Origin: Aquirufa nivalisilvae
Lineage (GTDB): Bacteria > Bacteroidota > Bacteroidia > Cytophagales > Spirosomataceae
Length of the DNA stretch: 64,000 nucleotides
NCBI RefSeq assembly: GCF_004307455.1
Contig: NZ_SEWX01000005.1
Coordinates: 744,001 to 808,000 of the forward strand
Reading direction: 5' to 3'
Positions 37,685 through 47,009 of the stretch are shown here, one piece after another (the first letter of the stretch is position 1; each line of letters begins with the position of its first letter). The position numbers were made by a program, and so were the translations under genes. The notes beneath the pieces are model-generated. The model was not told the origin of the DNA. It saw only the letters and a list, made by a program, of their open reading frames with translations, and searched no databases.

Positions 37685-38403
37685 AAATCTATTTGATTCC
37701 TTGTCCTATCGCTGAAAATACCGCCACTCAAGTGTTAGCACCTGAGGTTAGTCAAGCCATATTGTCATGTCAGCATTTTTTGGTTGAAAATATTCGCACG
37801 GCACGGAGATTTATCAGCGAGTTAAAACTAGGGATCAAGATTGAAGATTTAGTTTTTGAAGTATTAGATAAAGATAGTAGTGCTTCTACCATTGAAAAAT
37901 TCATTCAGACACAAGTACAAGCGAATCATTCCATTGGTATCATTTCAGAAGCAGGTTGTCCAGGCATTGCCGATCCTGGAGCATTAGCGGTATCCATTGC
38001 ACATCAACTACAAATTGAAGTTGTTTCATTGGTTGGTCCATCTTCTATCCTATTGGCCTTAATGGCTTCAGGTTTTTCTGGACAAAGTTTTTGTTTTCAT
38101 GGCTATTTGCCCATTGATAAAAATGCTCGAATGAAAAAAATAGAGCAATTACAAAAAGAAGTTGACAAATCCGGACAAACTCAACTATTCATTGAAACGC
38201 CCTATCGAAACAATGCCTTATTAGAGGATTTATTGCAGATTTGCCCCAAATACCAATTAATCTGTATTGGATGCGATATTCAAGCCCCAACAGGGTTCAT
38301 ACAAACTAAAACGACAGAAACATGGGCTAAACTTCCTCCTGATTTGCATAAAAAACCCTGCTTATTCTTATTAGGTCAACATCAATTTACAGGAAATAAG
38401 TAA
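37681..38403 (+). CDS. RsmI-like tetrapyrrole-methylase family SAM methyltransferase
   Basis: A 240-residue protein of the tetrapyrrole methylase fold. It has IYLIPCPIAE where RsmI has VPTPIGN, then FLVENIRTARRFI, GIISEAGCPGIADPGALAVSIAHQ (the family's best-kept motif) and LVGPSSILLALMASGFSGQSFCFHGYLP. RsmI 2'-O-methylates C1402 of 16S rRNA with SAM; this shorter relative is a second, Bacteroidota-typical branch whose target is not established. It overlaps the hydrolase by 4 bp, so is co-translated. I would not name it rsmI. Confidence 0.85.
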   Translation: MKIYLIPCPIAENTATQVLAPEVSQAILSCQHFLVENIRTARRFISELKLGIKIEDLVFEVLDKDSSASTIEKFIQTQVQANHSIGIISEAGCPGIADPGALAVSIAHQLQIEVVSLVGPSSILLALMASGFSGQSFCFHGYLPIDKNARMKKIEQLQKEVDKSGQTQLFIETPYRNNALLEDLLQICPKYQLICIGCDIQAPTGFIQTKTTETWAKLPPDLHKKPCLFLLGQHQFTGNK

Positions 38404-38426
38404 TTTGCATTCAAAACAAGTCATTC

Positions 38427-39068
38427 GTGGTATATAAAGAAGTTTTTACGTTCAACCCATTTCAAGAAAACACCTATTTGCTTTGGGATGATGAAGGAAA
38501 TGGAATCATTTTTGACCCAGGTTGCCACAATTATGAGGAAAGAAAAATAATTACTGAGTTTATTGAATCAAAGAGAATCCAATTGAAGTATTGCCTTAAT
38601 ACACATGCGCACATTGACCATGTGATGGGGGTTCATTATATCAAAGAGCATTTTAAGGTTCCTTTCGCCTTACATCCCAAAGATTTACCTTTATTAAATG
38701 ATGCAGCCAATAGAGCGGCAGTATATGGTTTTCCTGCCTTCCAAGCAGTGGAAGTTGACCGCTTTCTCGTGGACAATGAAATCATTGAAATAGGAGAAAT
38801 GAAGCTTAAAGTTTTATTTGTTCCGGGTCATGCACCTGGACATGTAGCCTTTTATTTGGAAGAACAAGGCTGGCTCATCGATGGAGATGTATTATTTAGA
38901 AGAAGCATTGGAAGAACTGATTTTCCCTTGTGCAATCATGCGGACTTAGTCAACAGCATTCAAAATGAATTATATGTATTACCAGAGGAAACTGAAGTTT
39001 TTCCTGGTCATGGAGGAAGTACCACCATTGGAATAGAGAAAATTCAAAATCCATTTGTTAGAGCATAA
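38427..39068 (+). CDS. MBL-fold metallo-hydrolase (glyoxalase II-like)
   Basis: A 213-residue metallo-beta-lactamase-fold hydrolase. It has the zinc motif NTHAHIDHVMG (His60, His62, Asp64, His65), then a third ligand in FVPGHAPGHVAFY, and a bridging Asp in WLIDGDVLFRRSIGRTDFP. VFPGHGGSTTIG closes the active site. The start is a GTG at 38427; the family-typical opening TFNPFQENTYLLWD follows directly. Such proteins hydrolyse thioesters such as S-lactoylglutathione, but the substrate cannot be assigned. Ends one base before pssA. Confidence 0.9.
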   Translation: MVYKEVFTFNPFQENTYLLWDDEGNGIIFDPGCHNYEERKIITEFIESKRIQLKYCLNTHAHIDHVMGVHYIKEHFKVPFALHPKDLPLLNDAANRAAVYGFPAFQAVEVDRFLVDNEIIEIGEMKLKVLFVPGHAPGHVAFYLEEQGWLIDGDVLFRRSIGRTDFPLCNHADLVNSIQNELYVLPEETEVFPGHGGSTTIGIEKIQNPFVRA

Positions 39069-39069
39069 G

Positions 39070-39792
39070 ATGTCAATCAAAAAAGAAATCCCCAATACCT
39101 TAACCCTTGGCAATTTATTGTCAGGCTGTTTTGGTCTCTATTTTGTTATGCAAGGGCATGTATTATGGGCCTCCTACTGTATTCTAATTTCACTTATATT
39201 TGATTTCTTGGATGGCTTTTTAGCTAGATTATTGCATGCATATTCGGAAATAGGCAAAGAACTTGATTCCTTAGCCGATATGGTTTCCTTTGGTGTATTA
39301 CCTGCGTTTATGCTATTTCATTTAGTAGAAGCTAGTTGTGGAACACAATGCTCGGTTGGATTATTTGGCTTTTATAAACCATTTATCGTTTTTTCTTTGG
39401 CTATATTTTCCTCCTATCGTTTGGCCAAATTCAATGTGGATACCCGACAAAGTGATCAATTTATTGGTGTTCCTACTCCAGCCAATGGGATTGTGATTGC
39501 TGCTTTACCACTCATTTTGGAATTTCAACCGGAGTTCAGTGAATACGTACTTAATTTTAAGGGCTTATTGATCTATTCTGTTTTCATGAGCTATTTACTC
39601 GTTTGTGAATTGCCCTTAATGGCCTTTAAGTTTAAAACTTGGGATTGGAAAAGCAATCAAATTAAATTCATTTTCCTAGTTTTTTGTGTTGCTGGACTGA
39701 TTTTCCTTAAATTTGCAGCATTGCCACTGTTAGTAGCATCCTATATTCTCCTTTCAGGAGTTCTTTACATACTTAATACCCAAAAAAAATGA
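39070..39792 (+). CDS. pssA: CDP-diacylglycerol-serine O-phosphatidyltransferase
   Basis: Makes phosphatidylserine, precursor of phosphatidylethanolamine, at the inner membrane. The 240-residue protein starts at ATG 39070, preferred over an in-frame TTG inside the previous gene. It has the CDP-alcohol phosphotransferase signature with its spaced Asp residues in DFLDGFLARLLHAYSEIGKELDSLADMVSFGVLPA (about residues 43-77). Six to seven hydrophobic segments and PNTLTLGNLLSGCFG near the N-terminus fit the type II membrane PssA. The stop overlaps the purS start by 4 bp. Confidence 0.93.
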   Translation: MSIKKEIPNTLTLGNLLSGCFGLYFVMQGHVLWASYCILISLIFDFLDGFLARLLHAYSEIGKELDSLADMVSFGVLPAFMLFHLVEASCGTQCSVGLFGFYKPFIVFSLAIFSSYRLAKFNVDTRQSDQFIGVPTPANGIVIAALPLILEFQPEFSEYVLNFKGLLIYSVFMSYLLVCELPLMAFKFKTWDWKSNQIKFIFLVFCVAGLIFLKFAALPLLVASYILLSGVLYILNTQKK

Positions 39793-40040
39793 AATTTTTA
39801 GCTGAAATTAATGTAATGCCTCAAAAAGAAATCCTTGATCCACAAGGTAAAGCTGTGCGTATCGGTTTACAAAACTTAGATATACATCAGGTAGCTGATG
39901 TGCGTATTGGCAAACATATTCAGCTGCAAATAGAAGCTAGTTCAGAGGCAGAGGCCAATGACATTGTAACCAATGCATGTAAGAAATTACTTGCGAACTT
40001 GATTATGGAAGAATTTGACTTCGTATTGAAGGCCATCTAA
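39789..40040 (+). CDS. purS: Phosphoribosylformylglycinamidine synthase subunit PurS
   Basis: A small subunit that joins PurL and PurQ to make formylglycinamidine ribotide in purine synthesis. The 83-residue protein has the PurS pattern KFLAEINVMPQKEILDPQGKAVRIGLQNLDIHQVADVRIGKHIQLQIEASS, followed by the closing helix and LIMEEFDFVLKAI. It overlaps pssA by 4 bp. purL and purQ are not in the window, so the subunits are encoded apart. A hairpin follows the stop. Confidence 0.92.
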   Translation: MKFLAEINVMPQKEILDPQGKAVRIGLQNLDIHQVADVRIGKHIQLQIEASSEAEANDIVTNACKKLLANLIMEEFDFVLKAI

Positions 40041-40048
40041 ATAAAGTC

Positions 40049-40080
40049 GGTATCTGTTGGGATACAAACTAACAGATACC
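40049..40080. terminator. Hairpin between purS and CoA-binding gene
   Basis: GGTATCTGTT (40049-40058) pairs with AACAGATACC (40071-40080) across a 12-base loop, between converging genes. T-runs are weak on either side, so termination strength is uncertain. Confidence 0.5.
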
Positions 40081-40082
40081 TA

Positions 40083-40439
40083 TTAAAATTGCCCTGTTTG
40101 CAATAATACCAAGGTACAGGCTTCATCTGTCTCTATCCCCTCTTCTTCCAGGCTCGTCCTCAGCTTTTCATTTTCCGTACCTGGATTAAATATTACTCTT
40201 CTTGGTTTTAGTTTTCTAAGGTAGTCCAATAAGCCATTTTGATTTTGTGGACCTACGTATAAAGTGACCGTATCTACGTTTTCTTCTATCCAATCAATGG
40301 GATGGATCTTTGTTCCCAATAATTCTCCATTTTTTATTCCTACCAATACAATTTCATGCCCTTTATTATGCAGCATATGAGCCGCTAAATAGGCGTAACG
40401 TTGAGGGTTGATGGAGGCTCCGTAAATTAAAACTTTCAT
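40083..40439 (-). CDS. CoA-binding domain protein (YccU-like)
   Basis: A 118-residue single Rossmann-fold CoA-binding protein. It opens MKVLIYGASINPQRYAYLAAHMLHNKGHEIVLVGIKNGELLG, the CoA-binding first strand and loop, followed by VDTVTLYVGPQNQNGLLDYLRKLKPRRVIFNPGTENEKL. The GT(E)NE stretch and C-terminal DEACTLVLL match the family. Its physiological role is unknown: related proteins bind CoA without a catalytic domain. It converges with purS across a hairpin and has a 347-bp AT-rich upstream region. Confidence 0.88.
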   Translation of the reverse strand: MKVLIYGASINPQRYAYLAAHMLHNKGHEIVLVGIKNGELLGTKIHPIDWIEENVDTVTLYVGPQNQNGLLDYLRKLKPRRVIFNPGTENEKLRTSLEEEGIETDEACTLVLLQTGQF

Positions 40440-40786
40440 GAATTATGATAAAGTTAAGGCTATGTTTTATTATTCTTTTAGAACCTAGTTTAGTTGAATA
40501 AAGTTCTTGATTTACTAAATCAATGCCAAATTGAATTAATAATCACCTTCCAGAAATTAGCTAAAAAATTACTTTCAAGGATCAAATTCAATCATTTTGA
40601 AAGCTAAATAGAAATTCCTAAACCATTGCTAAATCGAATAAAAACCACTCATACCTTTTTTGAAATAAAGATTCAGAATATTTAACAATTTTGAATGAAG
40701 TTTTTCGTTTTGACCTAAACTTTCGCAATTCAAAGAATATATTTAAATTGCAAAACTACCCGTTCTATAATAAGTACTTTAATTCT
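40440..40786. other. AT-rich intergenic stretch between CoA-binding gene and HNH gene
   Basis: Divergent gap of 347 bp. It contains no long open frame with coding character. TTGATTTACTAAATCAA (40507-40523) is an 8-bp inverted repeat around one base, about 70 bp upstream of the CoA-binding gene. Several AT-rich tracts (TATATTTAAATTG near 40735) are seen, but no two-box promoter I would call. Confidence 0.5.
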
Positions 40787-41356
40787 ATGACCGCCTTAAA
40801 AAACTATTGGAATGAGCAATGGAAGCGCATTCCGTTCCCCGAATTTGATAATCAAATTCATTATGAAATCTCTAATTACGGCCGAGTAAAAAGCTTTCAG
40901 AATAATCCCGAGGGTGATCTGATTCAAGGTTCAATGATTCAGGGATATCGTTCTCTCAATATTCGATTTCAGCAAAAATCTGCGAATCGCTATATCCACA
41001 AATTAGTGGCTGAATGTTTTGTTGAGAAAAAAGAAGAATCCGACAATTTTGTGTTGCATTTGGATCATGACAAAATGAATAATCGAGCTGAAAATCTAGT
41101 TTGGGGAAATCGAAGTCTAGTCACAGCACACAATAAAAATAATCCAAGTGTGATTAATCGTCAAATTCCGAAAAGAACCAAGAATTATAAGCTGACGGAA
41201 AGCAAAGTATTGATGATTAAAAAAATGTTAAAATCGGAGAAAAGTCGATTTAAAATGATTGCTAAGCAATTCGGCATTACACATACTCAGCTTAACCGGA
41301 TTCGTTCAGGTGAAAACTGGAAACATGTCAAGCTAGAAGAAACAGGAGTCTTGTAA
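40787..41356 (+). CDS. NUMOD4/HNH endonuclease-like protein
   Basis: A 189-residue nuclease-like protein, starting at ATG 40787 (MTALKNYWNEQWKRIPFPEF). An in-frame ATG 96 bp earlier would add a tail not seen in relatives. The opening WNEQWKRIPFPE...YEISNYGRVKSF is a NUMOD4 DNA-binding motif. IHKLVAECFVEK, LHLDHDKMNNRAENLVWG is an HNH core (His-Leu-Asp-His, then Asn). The tail KLTESKVLMIKKMLKSEKSRFKMIAKQFGITHTQLNRIRSGENWKHVK is a helix-turn-helix. The fold resembles phage and homing endonucleases, but it stands alone beside housekeeping genes. A conserved stand-alone family of this shape is common in Bacteroidota. Target is unknown. Confidence 0.82.
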   Translation: MTALKNYWNEQWKRIPFPEFDNQIHYEISNYGRVKSFQNNPEGDLIQGSMIQGYRSLNIRFQQKSANRYIHKLVAECFVEKKEESDNFVLHLDHDKMNNRAENLVWGNRSLVTAHNKNNPSVINRQIPKRTKNYKLTESKVLMIKKMLKSEKSRFKMIAKQFGITHTQLNRIRSGENWKHVKLEETGVL

Positions 41357-41358
41357 AT

Positions 41359-41390
41359 AAAAAAGAGCGATTTTTCAATCGCTCTTTTTA
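41359..41390. terminator. Bidirectional terminator, HNH gene / metF
   Basis: AAAAAGAGCGAT (41360-41371) pairs with ATCGCTCTTTTT (41378-41389) around TTTTCA. A-runs on the left and T-runs on the right serve both converging genes. Confidence 0.85.
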
Positions 41391-42344
41391 CTAAAATAAT
41401 GCCGAAGCGATGGATCGGACACTATCCGATTTACTCATAGTATAAAAATGTAAAGCTGGAACACCCGCTTCGATTAATTCTTTTCCTTGCTGAATTGCCC
41501 ATTCTATTCCAGCTTGTTTGATACCTGCTGAATTTGTTGCAGCCAATACTGCTTTTGATAGATCGTTTGGAATTTCTAAATGAAATATCGCTGGTAATAC
41601 CTCCAATTGCTTAACAGTAGCTAATGGTTTTATTCCTGGTATAATAGGTACATTAATTCCTACGGCCCGACAAGCCTTCACAAAATCAAAGTATTTTTGA
41701 TTATCAAAAAACATTTGGGTTACTACATAATCCGCCCCAGCATCCACCTTTTGTTTTAAATACTGTAGATCTGTTTCTAAGGAAACGGCTTCAAAATGTT
41801 TCTCAGGATAGGCCGCTACACCTACACAAAAGTTTGTTGGGAATGATTCCGTTTCTTCATAAAGTAATTGTCCCTTATTCATTCGACATATCTGTTCCAC
41901 CAATTCATTGGCATAAGCATGTCCTCCTAATTTAGGAATAAATCGATCTTCTCCTTTTTCTTGGTCACCACGTAAGGCTAAAACATTTTCAATTCCTAAA
42001 TAATGTAAGTCAATCAAAAAATCCTCTGTCTCCTCTTGGGTAAATCCTCCACAAATAACGTGAGGAACCGCTTCTACTTTGAACTTTTGCATCAAAGCAG
42101 CACAGATTCCTAAGGTTCCTGGACGTTTACGAATAGGAATTCTTTTCAATTCCCCGTTCACCTCTTTCTCTATGAATTCTTCACGGTGGTAGGTAACTTC
42201 TATAAAGGGTGGCTTAAATTCCATCAATGGCTCAATATGCCCCATTAACTCCCCTAAATGCTGTCCTTTAACAGGAGGAATGATTTCTATGGAAAATAAG
42301 GTTTTACCTCCTGAATTCTTAAAATACTCAGTAATTTTAGTCAT
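41391..42344 (-). CDS. metF: Methylenetetrahydrofolate reductase
   Basis: An FAD enzyme that reduces 5,10-methylene-THF to 5-methyl-THF, the methyl donor for MetH. The 317-residue TIM-barrel protein has FSIEIIPPVKGQHLGELMGHIEPLMEFKPPFIEVTYH (the catalytic Glu in SIEIIPP). It also has VPHVICGGFTQEETEDFLIDLHYLGIENVLALRGD and GADYVVTQMFFDNQKYFDFVKACRAVGINVPIIPGIKPL. It starts 3 bp after metH on the same strand, a two-gene methionine-cycle operon. All expected motifs are present. Confidence 0.96.
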   Translation of the reverse strand: MTKITEYFKNSGGKTLFSIEIIPPVKGQHLGELMGHIEPLMEFKPPFIEVTYHREEFIEKEVNGELKRIPIRKRPGTLGICAALMQKFKVEAVPHVICGGFTQEETEDFLIDLHYLGIENVLALRGDQEKGEDRFIPKLGGHAYANELVEQICRMNKGQLLYEETESFPTNFCVGVAAYPEKHFEAVSLETDLQYLKQKVDAGADYVVTQMFFDNQKYFDFVKACRAVGINVPIIPGIKPLATVKQLEVLPAIFHLEIPNDLSKAVLAATNSAGIKQAGIEWAIQQGKELIEAGVPALHFYTMSKSDSVRSIASALF

Positions 42345-42347
42345 AAT

Positions 42348-45300
42348 CTATGCATCGTAATTTAATACAGGACTTAGCCAACGTTCAATTTCCTCTACCG
42401 ACATCTGCTTACGTTGAGCATAATCCTCCACTTGATCTTTGGTAATTTTACCTAAACCATAATAAGTTGATTTAGGATGGGAAAAGTAAAAACCTGAAAC
42501 GGAAGATGCTGGATACATGGCATAACTTTCAGTCAACTTAATCCCAATTTTATCTTCGGCATCTAACAATTCAAACAGACGCTTCTTTTCAGTGTGATCT
42601 GGACAAGCTGGATAACCTGGTGCAGGGCGAATACCTGTGTATTTCTCTGCAATTAGATCTTCATTGGATAAATCTTCATCTCGCTCATATCCCCAGAATT
42701 CTTTACGTACTCGCTCGTGCAACAATTCTGCCAATGCTTCGGCTAGCCTATCTGCTAAAGCTTTCACCATGATGGAGTTATAATCATCATGAGCCTTATC
42801 ATACTTTTCCAATAAAGCTTCAATTCCGATACCTGCGGTAACAGCAAAAGCTCCTACATAATCAGTAACACCTGTTTCCAAAGGAGCTACAAAATCACTT
42901 AAACAATGGTTCGCTAAATTGGCTGCCTTGACATTTTGTTGACGTAAATGGTGTAGCCATTGACTAGAATCTGAGCTAGCATCCTTCTTTTGAATCTCAT
43001 ATTGCACATGGATATGCTCTCCATGTTTTTCACAAGCCACTTTATTTTCCTTGACCTTAAAATCATGCAATATAATATCATCACCAAAAGCATTGGCAGG
43101 GAAAAATCCTAAAGCAGCTTTAGCTTGCAATGATTTATCTCGAATAATTTCCGCTAATAAATCCTGCGCATCTTGGAATAGCTTCTTGGCTTCAGGGCCA
43201 ACTACGGTATCATCAAATATACGAGGGTATTTACCGCTCAGTTGCCACGTTGCAAAAAATGGAGTCCAGTCGATGTATTTAGCTATTTCAGCCAAAGAAT
43301 AATCTTCAAAGTATTTTACTCCTAAGAAACTAGGTTGATGTGCTTGAAATTCAGACCAATCGATTCCTCTTGATTTTTGTCGAGCTTGATCGATCGTCAA
43401 ATAATTTTTCTCTTGTTGACGAGCTGCATGCTGCACCCGAATTTGCGCATATTCCTCCTTGATTTCGGTGAATATTTCTTTTTGAGATAATTCACTTTGC
43501 AATAACCTACCTGCCACTGGTACGGAGCGAGAAGCATCCAATACGTGAATAACTGGTCCGTCATAGTGAGGATCAATTTTCACCGCCGTATGTAAACGGG
43601 AAGTGGTTGCTCCTCCAATCAACAATGGAATGGTAAAGCCCATGCGCTTCATTTCTTTGGCTACATAAACCATTTCATCTAAACTTGGAGTAATTAATCC
43701 TGATAAGCCCAGAATATCCACTTGATGCTCTTTGGCAGCAGCCAAAATCTTATCGCAGGAAACCATGACTCCTAAATCAATTACTTCATAATTATTACAT
43801 GCTAATACAACTCCCACAATATTTTTTCCAATATCATGAACATCGCCTTTGACAGTAGCTAATAATATTTTTCCAGCAGAAGAGCTCTCACCTACTTGTT
43901 TCTCGGCTTCGATATATGGCAACAAATAAGCTACTGCCTTTTTCATGACACGGGCAGATTTTACTACCTGTGGTAAGAACATTTTTCCAGCGCCAAACAA
44001 ATCTCCCACCACATTCATTCCGTCCATCAATGGGCCTTCAATCACTTGAATAGGACGATCAACAAGCTTTCTAGCCTCTTCGGTATCTTCATCAATAAAC
44101 TCCGTTAAACCTTTGATTAAAGCATGTTCAAGGCGCTTATTAACAGGTAATCTCCTCCAAGCATCATCGATTACTTGTTCTTTTCCAGCCGACTTAACTG
44201 TATCGGCAAATGCCACTAATTTCTCGGTTGCTTCTGGATTTCTATTGAGTAGTACATCTTCACAAAGATCCCTTAAAGGTTGAGAAATTTCATCATAAAC
44301 ACCTAGCTGACTGGCATTAACGATACCCATGTCCATACCCGCTTGAATTGCATAGTATAGAAATACCGTATGCATGGCTTCTCGAACAACTTCGTTACCT
44401 CGGAAAGAAAATGAAATATTAGAAACTCCACCTGATACTTTAGCGTAAGGAAGGTTTTTCTTAATCCAAGCTGTAGCTTCAATGAAATCATTGGCATAAT
44501 TATTATGCTCTTCCATTCCAGTTGCTACGGTCAATATATTGGGATCAAAAATGATATCCTGTGGAGGGAAAGCCACTACATTGACTAAAATATCATAGGC
44601 TCTTTGACATATTTCTATCCGACGCTGGTATGAATCCGCTTGACCTTGCTCATCGAAGGCCATCACCACGACGGAAGCGCCATAGCGTTTTACTTTTTTG
44701 GCCAATTCAATAAAGCGTTCTTCTCCTTCTTTCAATGAAATCGAATTCACAACGGACTTACCTTGAACACATTTCAAGCCTGCTTCAATAACTTCCCATT
44801 TAGAGGAGTCTATCATGATGGGCAATCGTGAAATATCAGGTTCTGACATCAGCAAATTCAGGAATTGAGGCATCATTTTGACACCATCAATCATTCCTTC
44901 ATCTAGGTTGACATCCAATATTTGAGCTCCGCCATCCACTTGTTCTCTAGCAATGGCAATTGCTTCCTCAAAGTTTTCTTCACGTATTAAACGAGCAAAT
45001 TTCTTAGAACCAGTTACATTACACCGTTCACCAATGTTAACAAAATTGGTCAACTCCGTAATTTCCAAAGGCTCCAAACCAGAAAGCTTTTGGTTTAGAT
45101 TTTTTGTTGGCAATTGATGTGGCGGATACTTTGCTGCTGTCTCCGCTATTAAACGAATGTGTTCAGGGGTAGTTCCACAGCATCCACCAATGATATTAAT
45201 AAAGCCGTTTTGTAAATAATCTTCAATGACTACGGCCATTTGCTCTGGGCTTTGGTCATACTCTCCCATTTCATTTGGTAAACCCGCATTAGGGTGAGCC

Positions 45301-46109
45301 GAAACTAAAAAAGGAGATTTATCAGAAAGCGTCTTGATGTATGGTCGCATTAAATCCGCTCCTAAAGCACAGTTTAAACCAACTGAAAGCAAAGGCATGT
45401 GGGCTATGGAAGCCAAAAATGCTTCTGTCGTTTGACCAGAAAGTGTTCTTCCCGACGCATCCGTGATAGTACCTGATACCATGACAGGCAAATAAGGCTT
45501 GTCTGGATTCTGCTGAAAATATTGATCGATAGCAAAAAGAGCTGCTTTGGCATTTAAGGTATCAAATACGGTTTCTACCAAAAGTAAATCGACTCCACCC
45601 TCAACTAAACCTCTTACCTGCTCTTGATAAGCTTCCACTAATTCATCAAAAGAAACAGCTCGAAAACCTGGATCGTTGACGTCAGGAGATAATGAAAGTG
45701 TTCTATTCGTTGGTCCAATGGAACCTGCTACATAGCGTGGTTGATCGGGAGTTTTTCTACTAAATTCGTCAGCAACTTCTTTGGCTATTTTAGCCGATTC
45801 AAAATTCAACTCATATACCAAATCCTCCATGTGATAATCTGCCATGGCAATGGAGGTACCTGAAAAAGTATTTGTTTCTGCGATATCAGCCCCAGCTTCA
45901 AAATATTTGGCATGAATTTCCTTAATAACATCTGGCCGAGTAATGGACAACAAATCATTATTCCCCTTCACTTCGTGAGGGAAATCTTTAAATCTTTCTC
46001 CACGGTAATCGGCATCTGTTAATTGATACTGTTGAATTAAAGAACCCATAGCGCCGTCAAGCACTAGGATTCGATCTTTCAATCGATCGAAAATATTTTG
46101 TTTCTGCAT
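42348..46109 (-). CDS. metH: Cobalamin-dependent methionine synthase
   Basis: Transfers a methyl group from methyl-THF to homocysteine through cobalamin. The 1253-residue protein is full length, with four modules. The homocysteine-binding barrel (about 1-330) opens [15 protein letters not shown] and contains the Zn cysteines in GLNCALGA and [11 protein letters not shown]. The pterin-binding barrel is about 350-620 ([17 protein letters not shown]). The B12-binding module is about 650-890, with [21 protein letters not shown], in which His ligates cobalt. The reactivation (AdoMet) domain starts near 930 and contains [16 protein letters not shown]. It is the first gene of metH-metF. The 99-bp upstream gap has no cobalamin or SAM riboswitch I can recognise. 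Confidence 0.97.
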   Translation of the reverse strand: MQKQNIFDRLKDRILVLDGAMGSLIQQYQLTDADYRGERFKDFPHEVKGNNDLLSITRPDVIKEIHAKYFEAGADIAETNTFSGTSIAMADYHMEDLVYELNFESAKIAKEVADEFSRKTPDQPRYVAGSIGPTNRTLSLSPDVNDPGFRAVSFDELVEAYQEQVRGLVEGGVDLLLVETVFDTLNAKAALFAIDQYFQQNPDKPYLPVMVSGTITDASGRTLSGQTTEAFLASIAHMPLLSVGLNCALGADLMRPYIKTLSDKSPFLVSAHPNAGLPNEMGEYDQSPEQMAVVIEDYLQNGFINIIGGCCGTTPEHIRLIAETAAKYPPHQLPTKNLNQKLSGLEPLEITELTNFVNIGERCNVTGSKKFARLIREENFEEAIAIAREQVDGGAQILDVNLDEGMIDGVKMMPQFLNLLMSEPDISRLPIMIDSSKWEVIEAGLKCVQGKSVVNSISLKEGEERFIELAKKVKRYGASVVVMAFDEQGQADSYQRRIEICQRAYDILVNVVAFPPQDIIFDPNILTVATGMEEHNNYANDFIEATAWIKKNLPYAKVSGGVSNISFSFRGNEVVREAMHTVFLYYAIQAGMDMGIVNASQLGVYDEISQPLRDLCEDVLLNRNPEATEKLVAFADTVKSAGKEQVIDDAWRRLPVNKRLEHALIKGLTEFIDEDTEEARKLVDRPIQVIEGPLMDGMNVVGDLFGAGKMFLPQVVKSARVMKKAVAYLLPYIEAEKQVGESSSAGKILLATVKGDVHDIGKNIVGVVLACNNYEVIDLGVMVSCDKILAAAKEHQVDILGLSGLITPSLDEMVYVAKEMKRMGFTIPLLIGGATTSRLHTAVKIDPHYDGPVIHVLDASRSVPVAGRLLQSELSQKEIFTEIKEEYAQIRVQHAARQQEKNYLTIDQARQKSRGIDWSEFQAHQPSFLGVKYFEDYSLAEIAKYIDWTPFFATWQLSGKYPRIFDDTVVGPEAKKLFQDAQDLLAEIIRDKSLQAKAALGFFPANAFGDDIILHDFKVKENKVACEKHGEHIHVQYEIQKKDASSDSSQWLHHLRQQNVKAANLANHCLSDFVAPLETGVTDYVGAFAVTAGIGIEALLEKYDKAHDDYNSIMVKALADRLAEALAELLHERVRKEFWGYERDEDLSNEDLIAEKYTGIRPAPGYPACPDHTEKKRLFELLDAEDKIGIKLTESYAMYPASSVSGFYFSHPKSTYYGLGKITKDQVEDYAQRKQMSVEEIERWLSPVLNYDA

Positions 46110-46208
46110 ATAGATATAAACCTTCCTAGAATCTTACAAAAATTCGAATAATCACTAAAAATCTGATAAAGATACGCCTTTTGGAGGTCTAGATAAAGAG
46201 ATATTTAT

Positions 46209-46961
46209 TTAAAGAAAGCCTAATTTCTTAATTTTTTCTAAATCTGATGGGCTATCGATTCCGACCGTTTCATGCTGGGTTTCGATGAGTTTAATTTGAA
46301 AGCCATGTTGCAACCAGCGCAGTTGTTCCAGCATTTCCGCCTTTTCTAAACTAGAAACTGGTAATCGACTTAATTTAGGCAAAACATCAGCTCGATAAGC
46401 ATACAACCCAATGTGTTTAAAAAAGTGGTGGTGATCGAACCAATCTTCTGTGGCCACACCACGCAAATAAGGAATGGTTTGTCGTGAAAAATACAAGGCA
46501 TTATGCTGATCATCCATGACTACTTTGGGCACGTTGGTATTGAATAGCGTTAATTCATCATGTATTTCCTTGACCAAAGTTAATATGGGGGCATTACTCT
46601 CAAATCCTCTACTTAGTTCAACCAATTGATCAGGATTAATGAAAGGCTCATCTCCCTGTATATTAACTAAATAATCCACAGGACTATCCAATTTGCTTAA
46701 AATTTCAGCACAACGGTCAGTACCTGATTGATGTGATCCATCTGTCATCATTACCTCGGCTCCAAACGATTGGGCTACCTGATAAATACGTTCATCGTCC
46801 GTAGCAATGATGATTCTCTCCCAACCGGGTACCAAAGCCACTTGATCATAGGTTCGTTGAATCATGGGTTTACCTCCCAAATCAACCAATGGTTTTCCTG
46901 GAAAGCGAGTAGAAGCATACCTAGCTGGGATTACTGCTACGACTTTTTTGCCTTGCATCAT
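46209..46961 (-). CDS. kdsB: 3-deoxy-manno-octulosonate cytidylyltransferase
   Basis: Activates Kdo as CMP-Kdo for lipopolysaccharide. The 250-residue product begins at the ATG pair 46956-46961 (MMQGKKVVAVIPARYASTRFPGKPLVDLGGKPMIQRTYDQV). A far upstream start would add 36 residues and overlap the divergent gene's promoter, so it is not used. Motifs are VIPARYASTRFPGKPL (CTP binding), VDYLVNIQGDEPFINPDQL (acidic metal loop) and IGLYAYRADVL. It diverges from a DUF4905-like gene with 48 bp between them. Kdo use fits a Gram-negative outer membrane. Confidence 0.95.
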   Translation of the reverse strand: MMQGKKVVAVIPARYASTRFPGKPLVDLGGKPMIQRTYDQVALVPGWERIIIATDDERIYQVAQSFGAEVMMTDGSHQSGTDRCAEILSKLDSPVDYLVNIQGDEPFINPDQLVELSRGFESNAPILTLVKEIHDELTLFNTNVPKVVMDDQHNALYFSRQTIPYLRGVATEDWFDHHHFFKHIGLYAYRADVLPKLSRLPVSSLEKAEMLEQLRWLQHGFQIKLIETQHETVGIDSPSDLEKIKKLGFL

Positions 46962-47009
46962 ATTCAGATGTACGTTAATTGATAGAATATTGCCAAATTT
47001 GCACATTAT

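Noticed and set aside
46110-46208. Cobalamin or SAM riboswitch before metH
   Set aside because: The gap is only 99 bp, and I see no B12-box or SAM-like conserved core.
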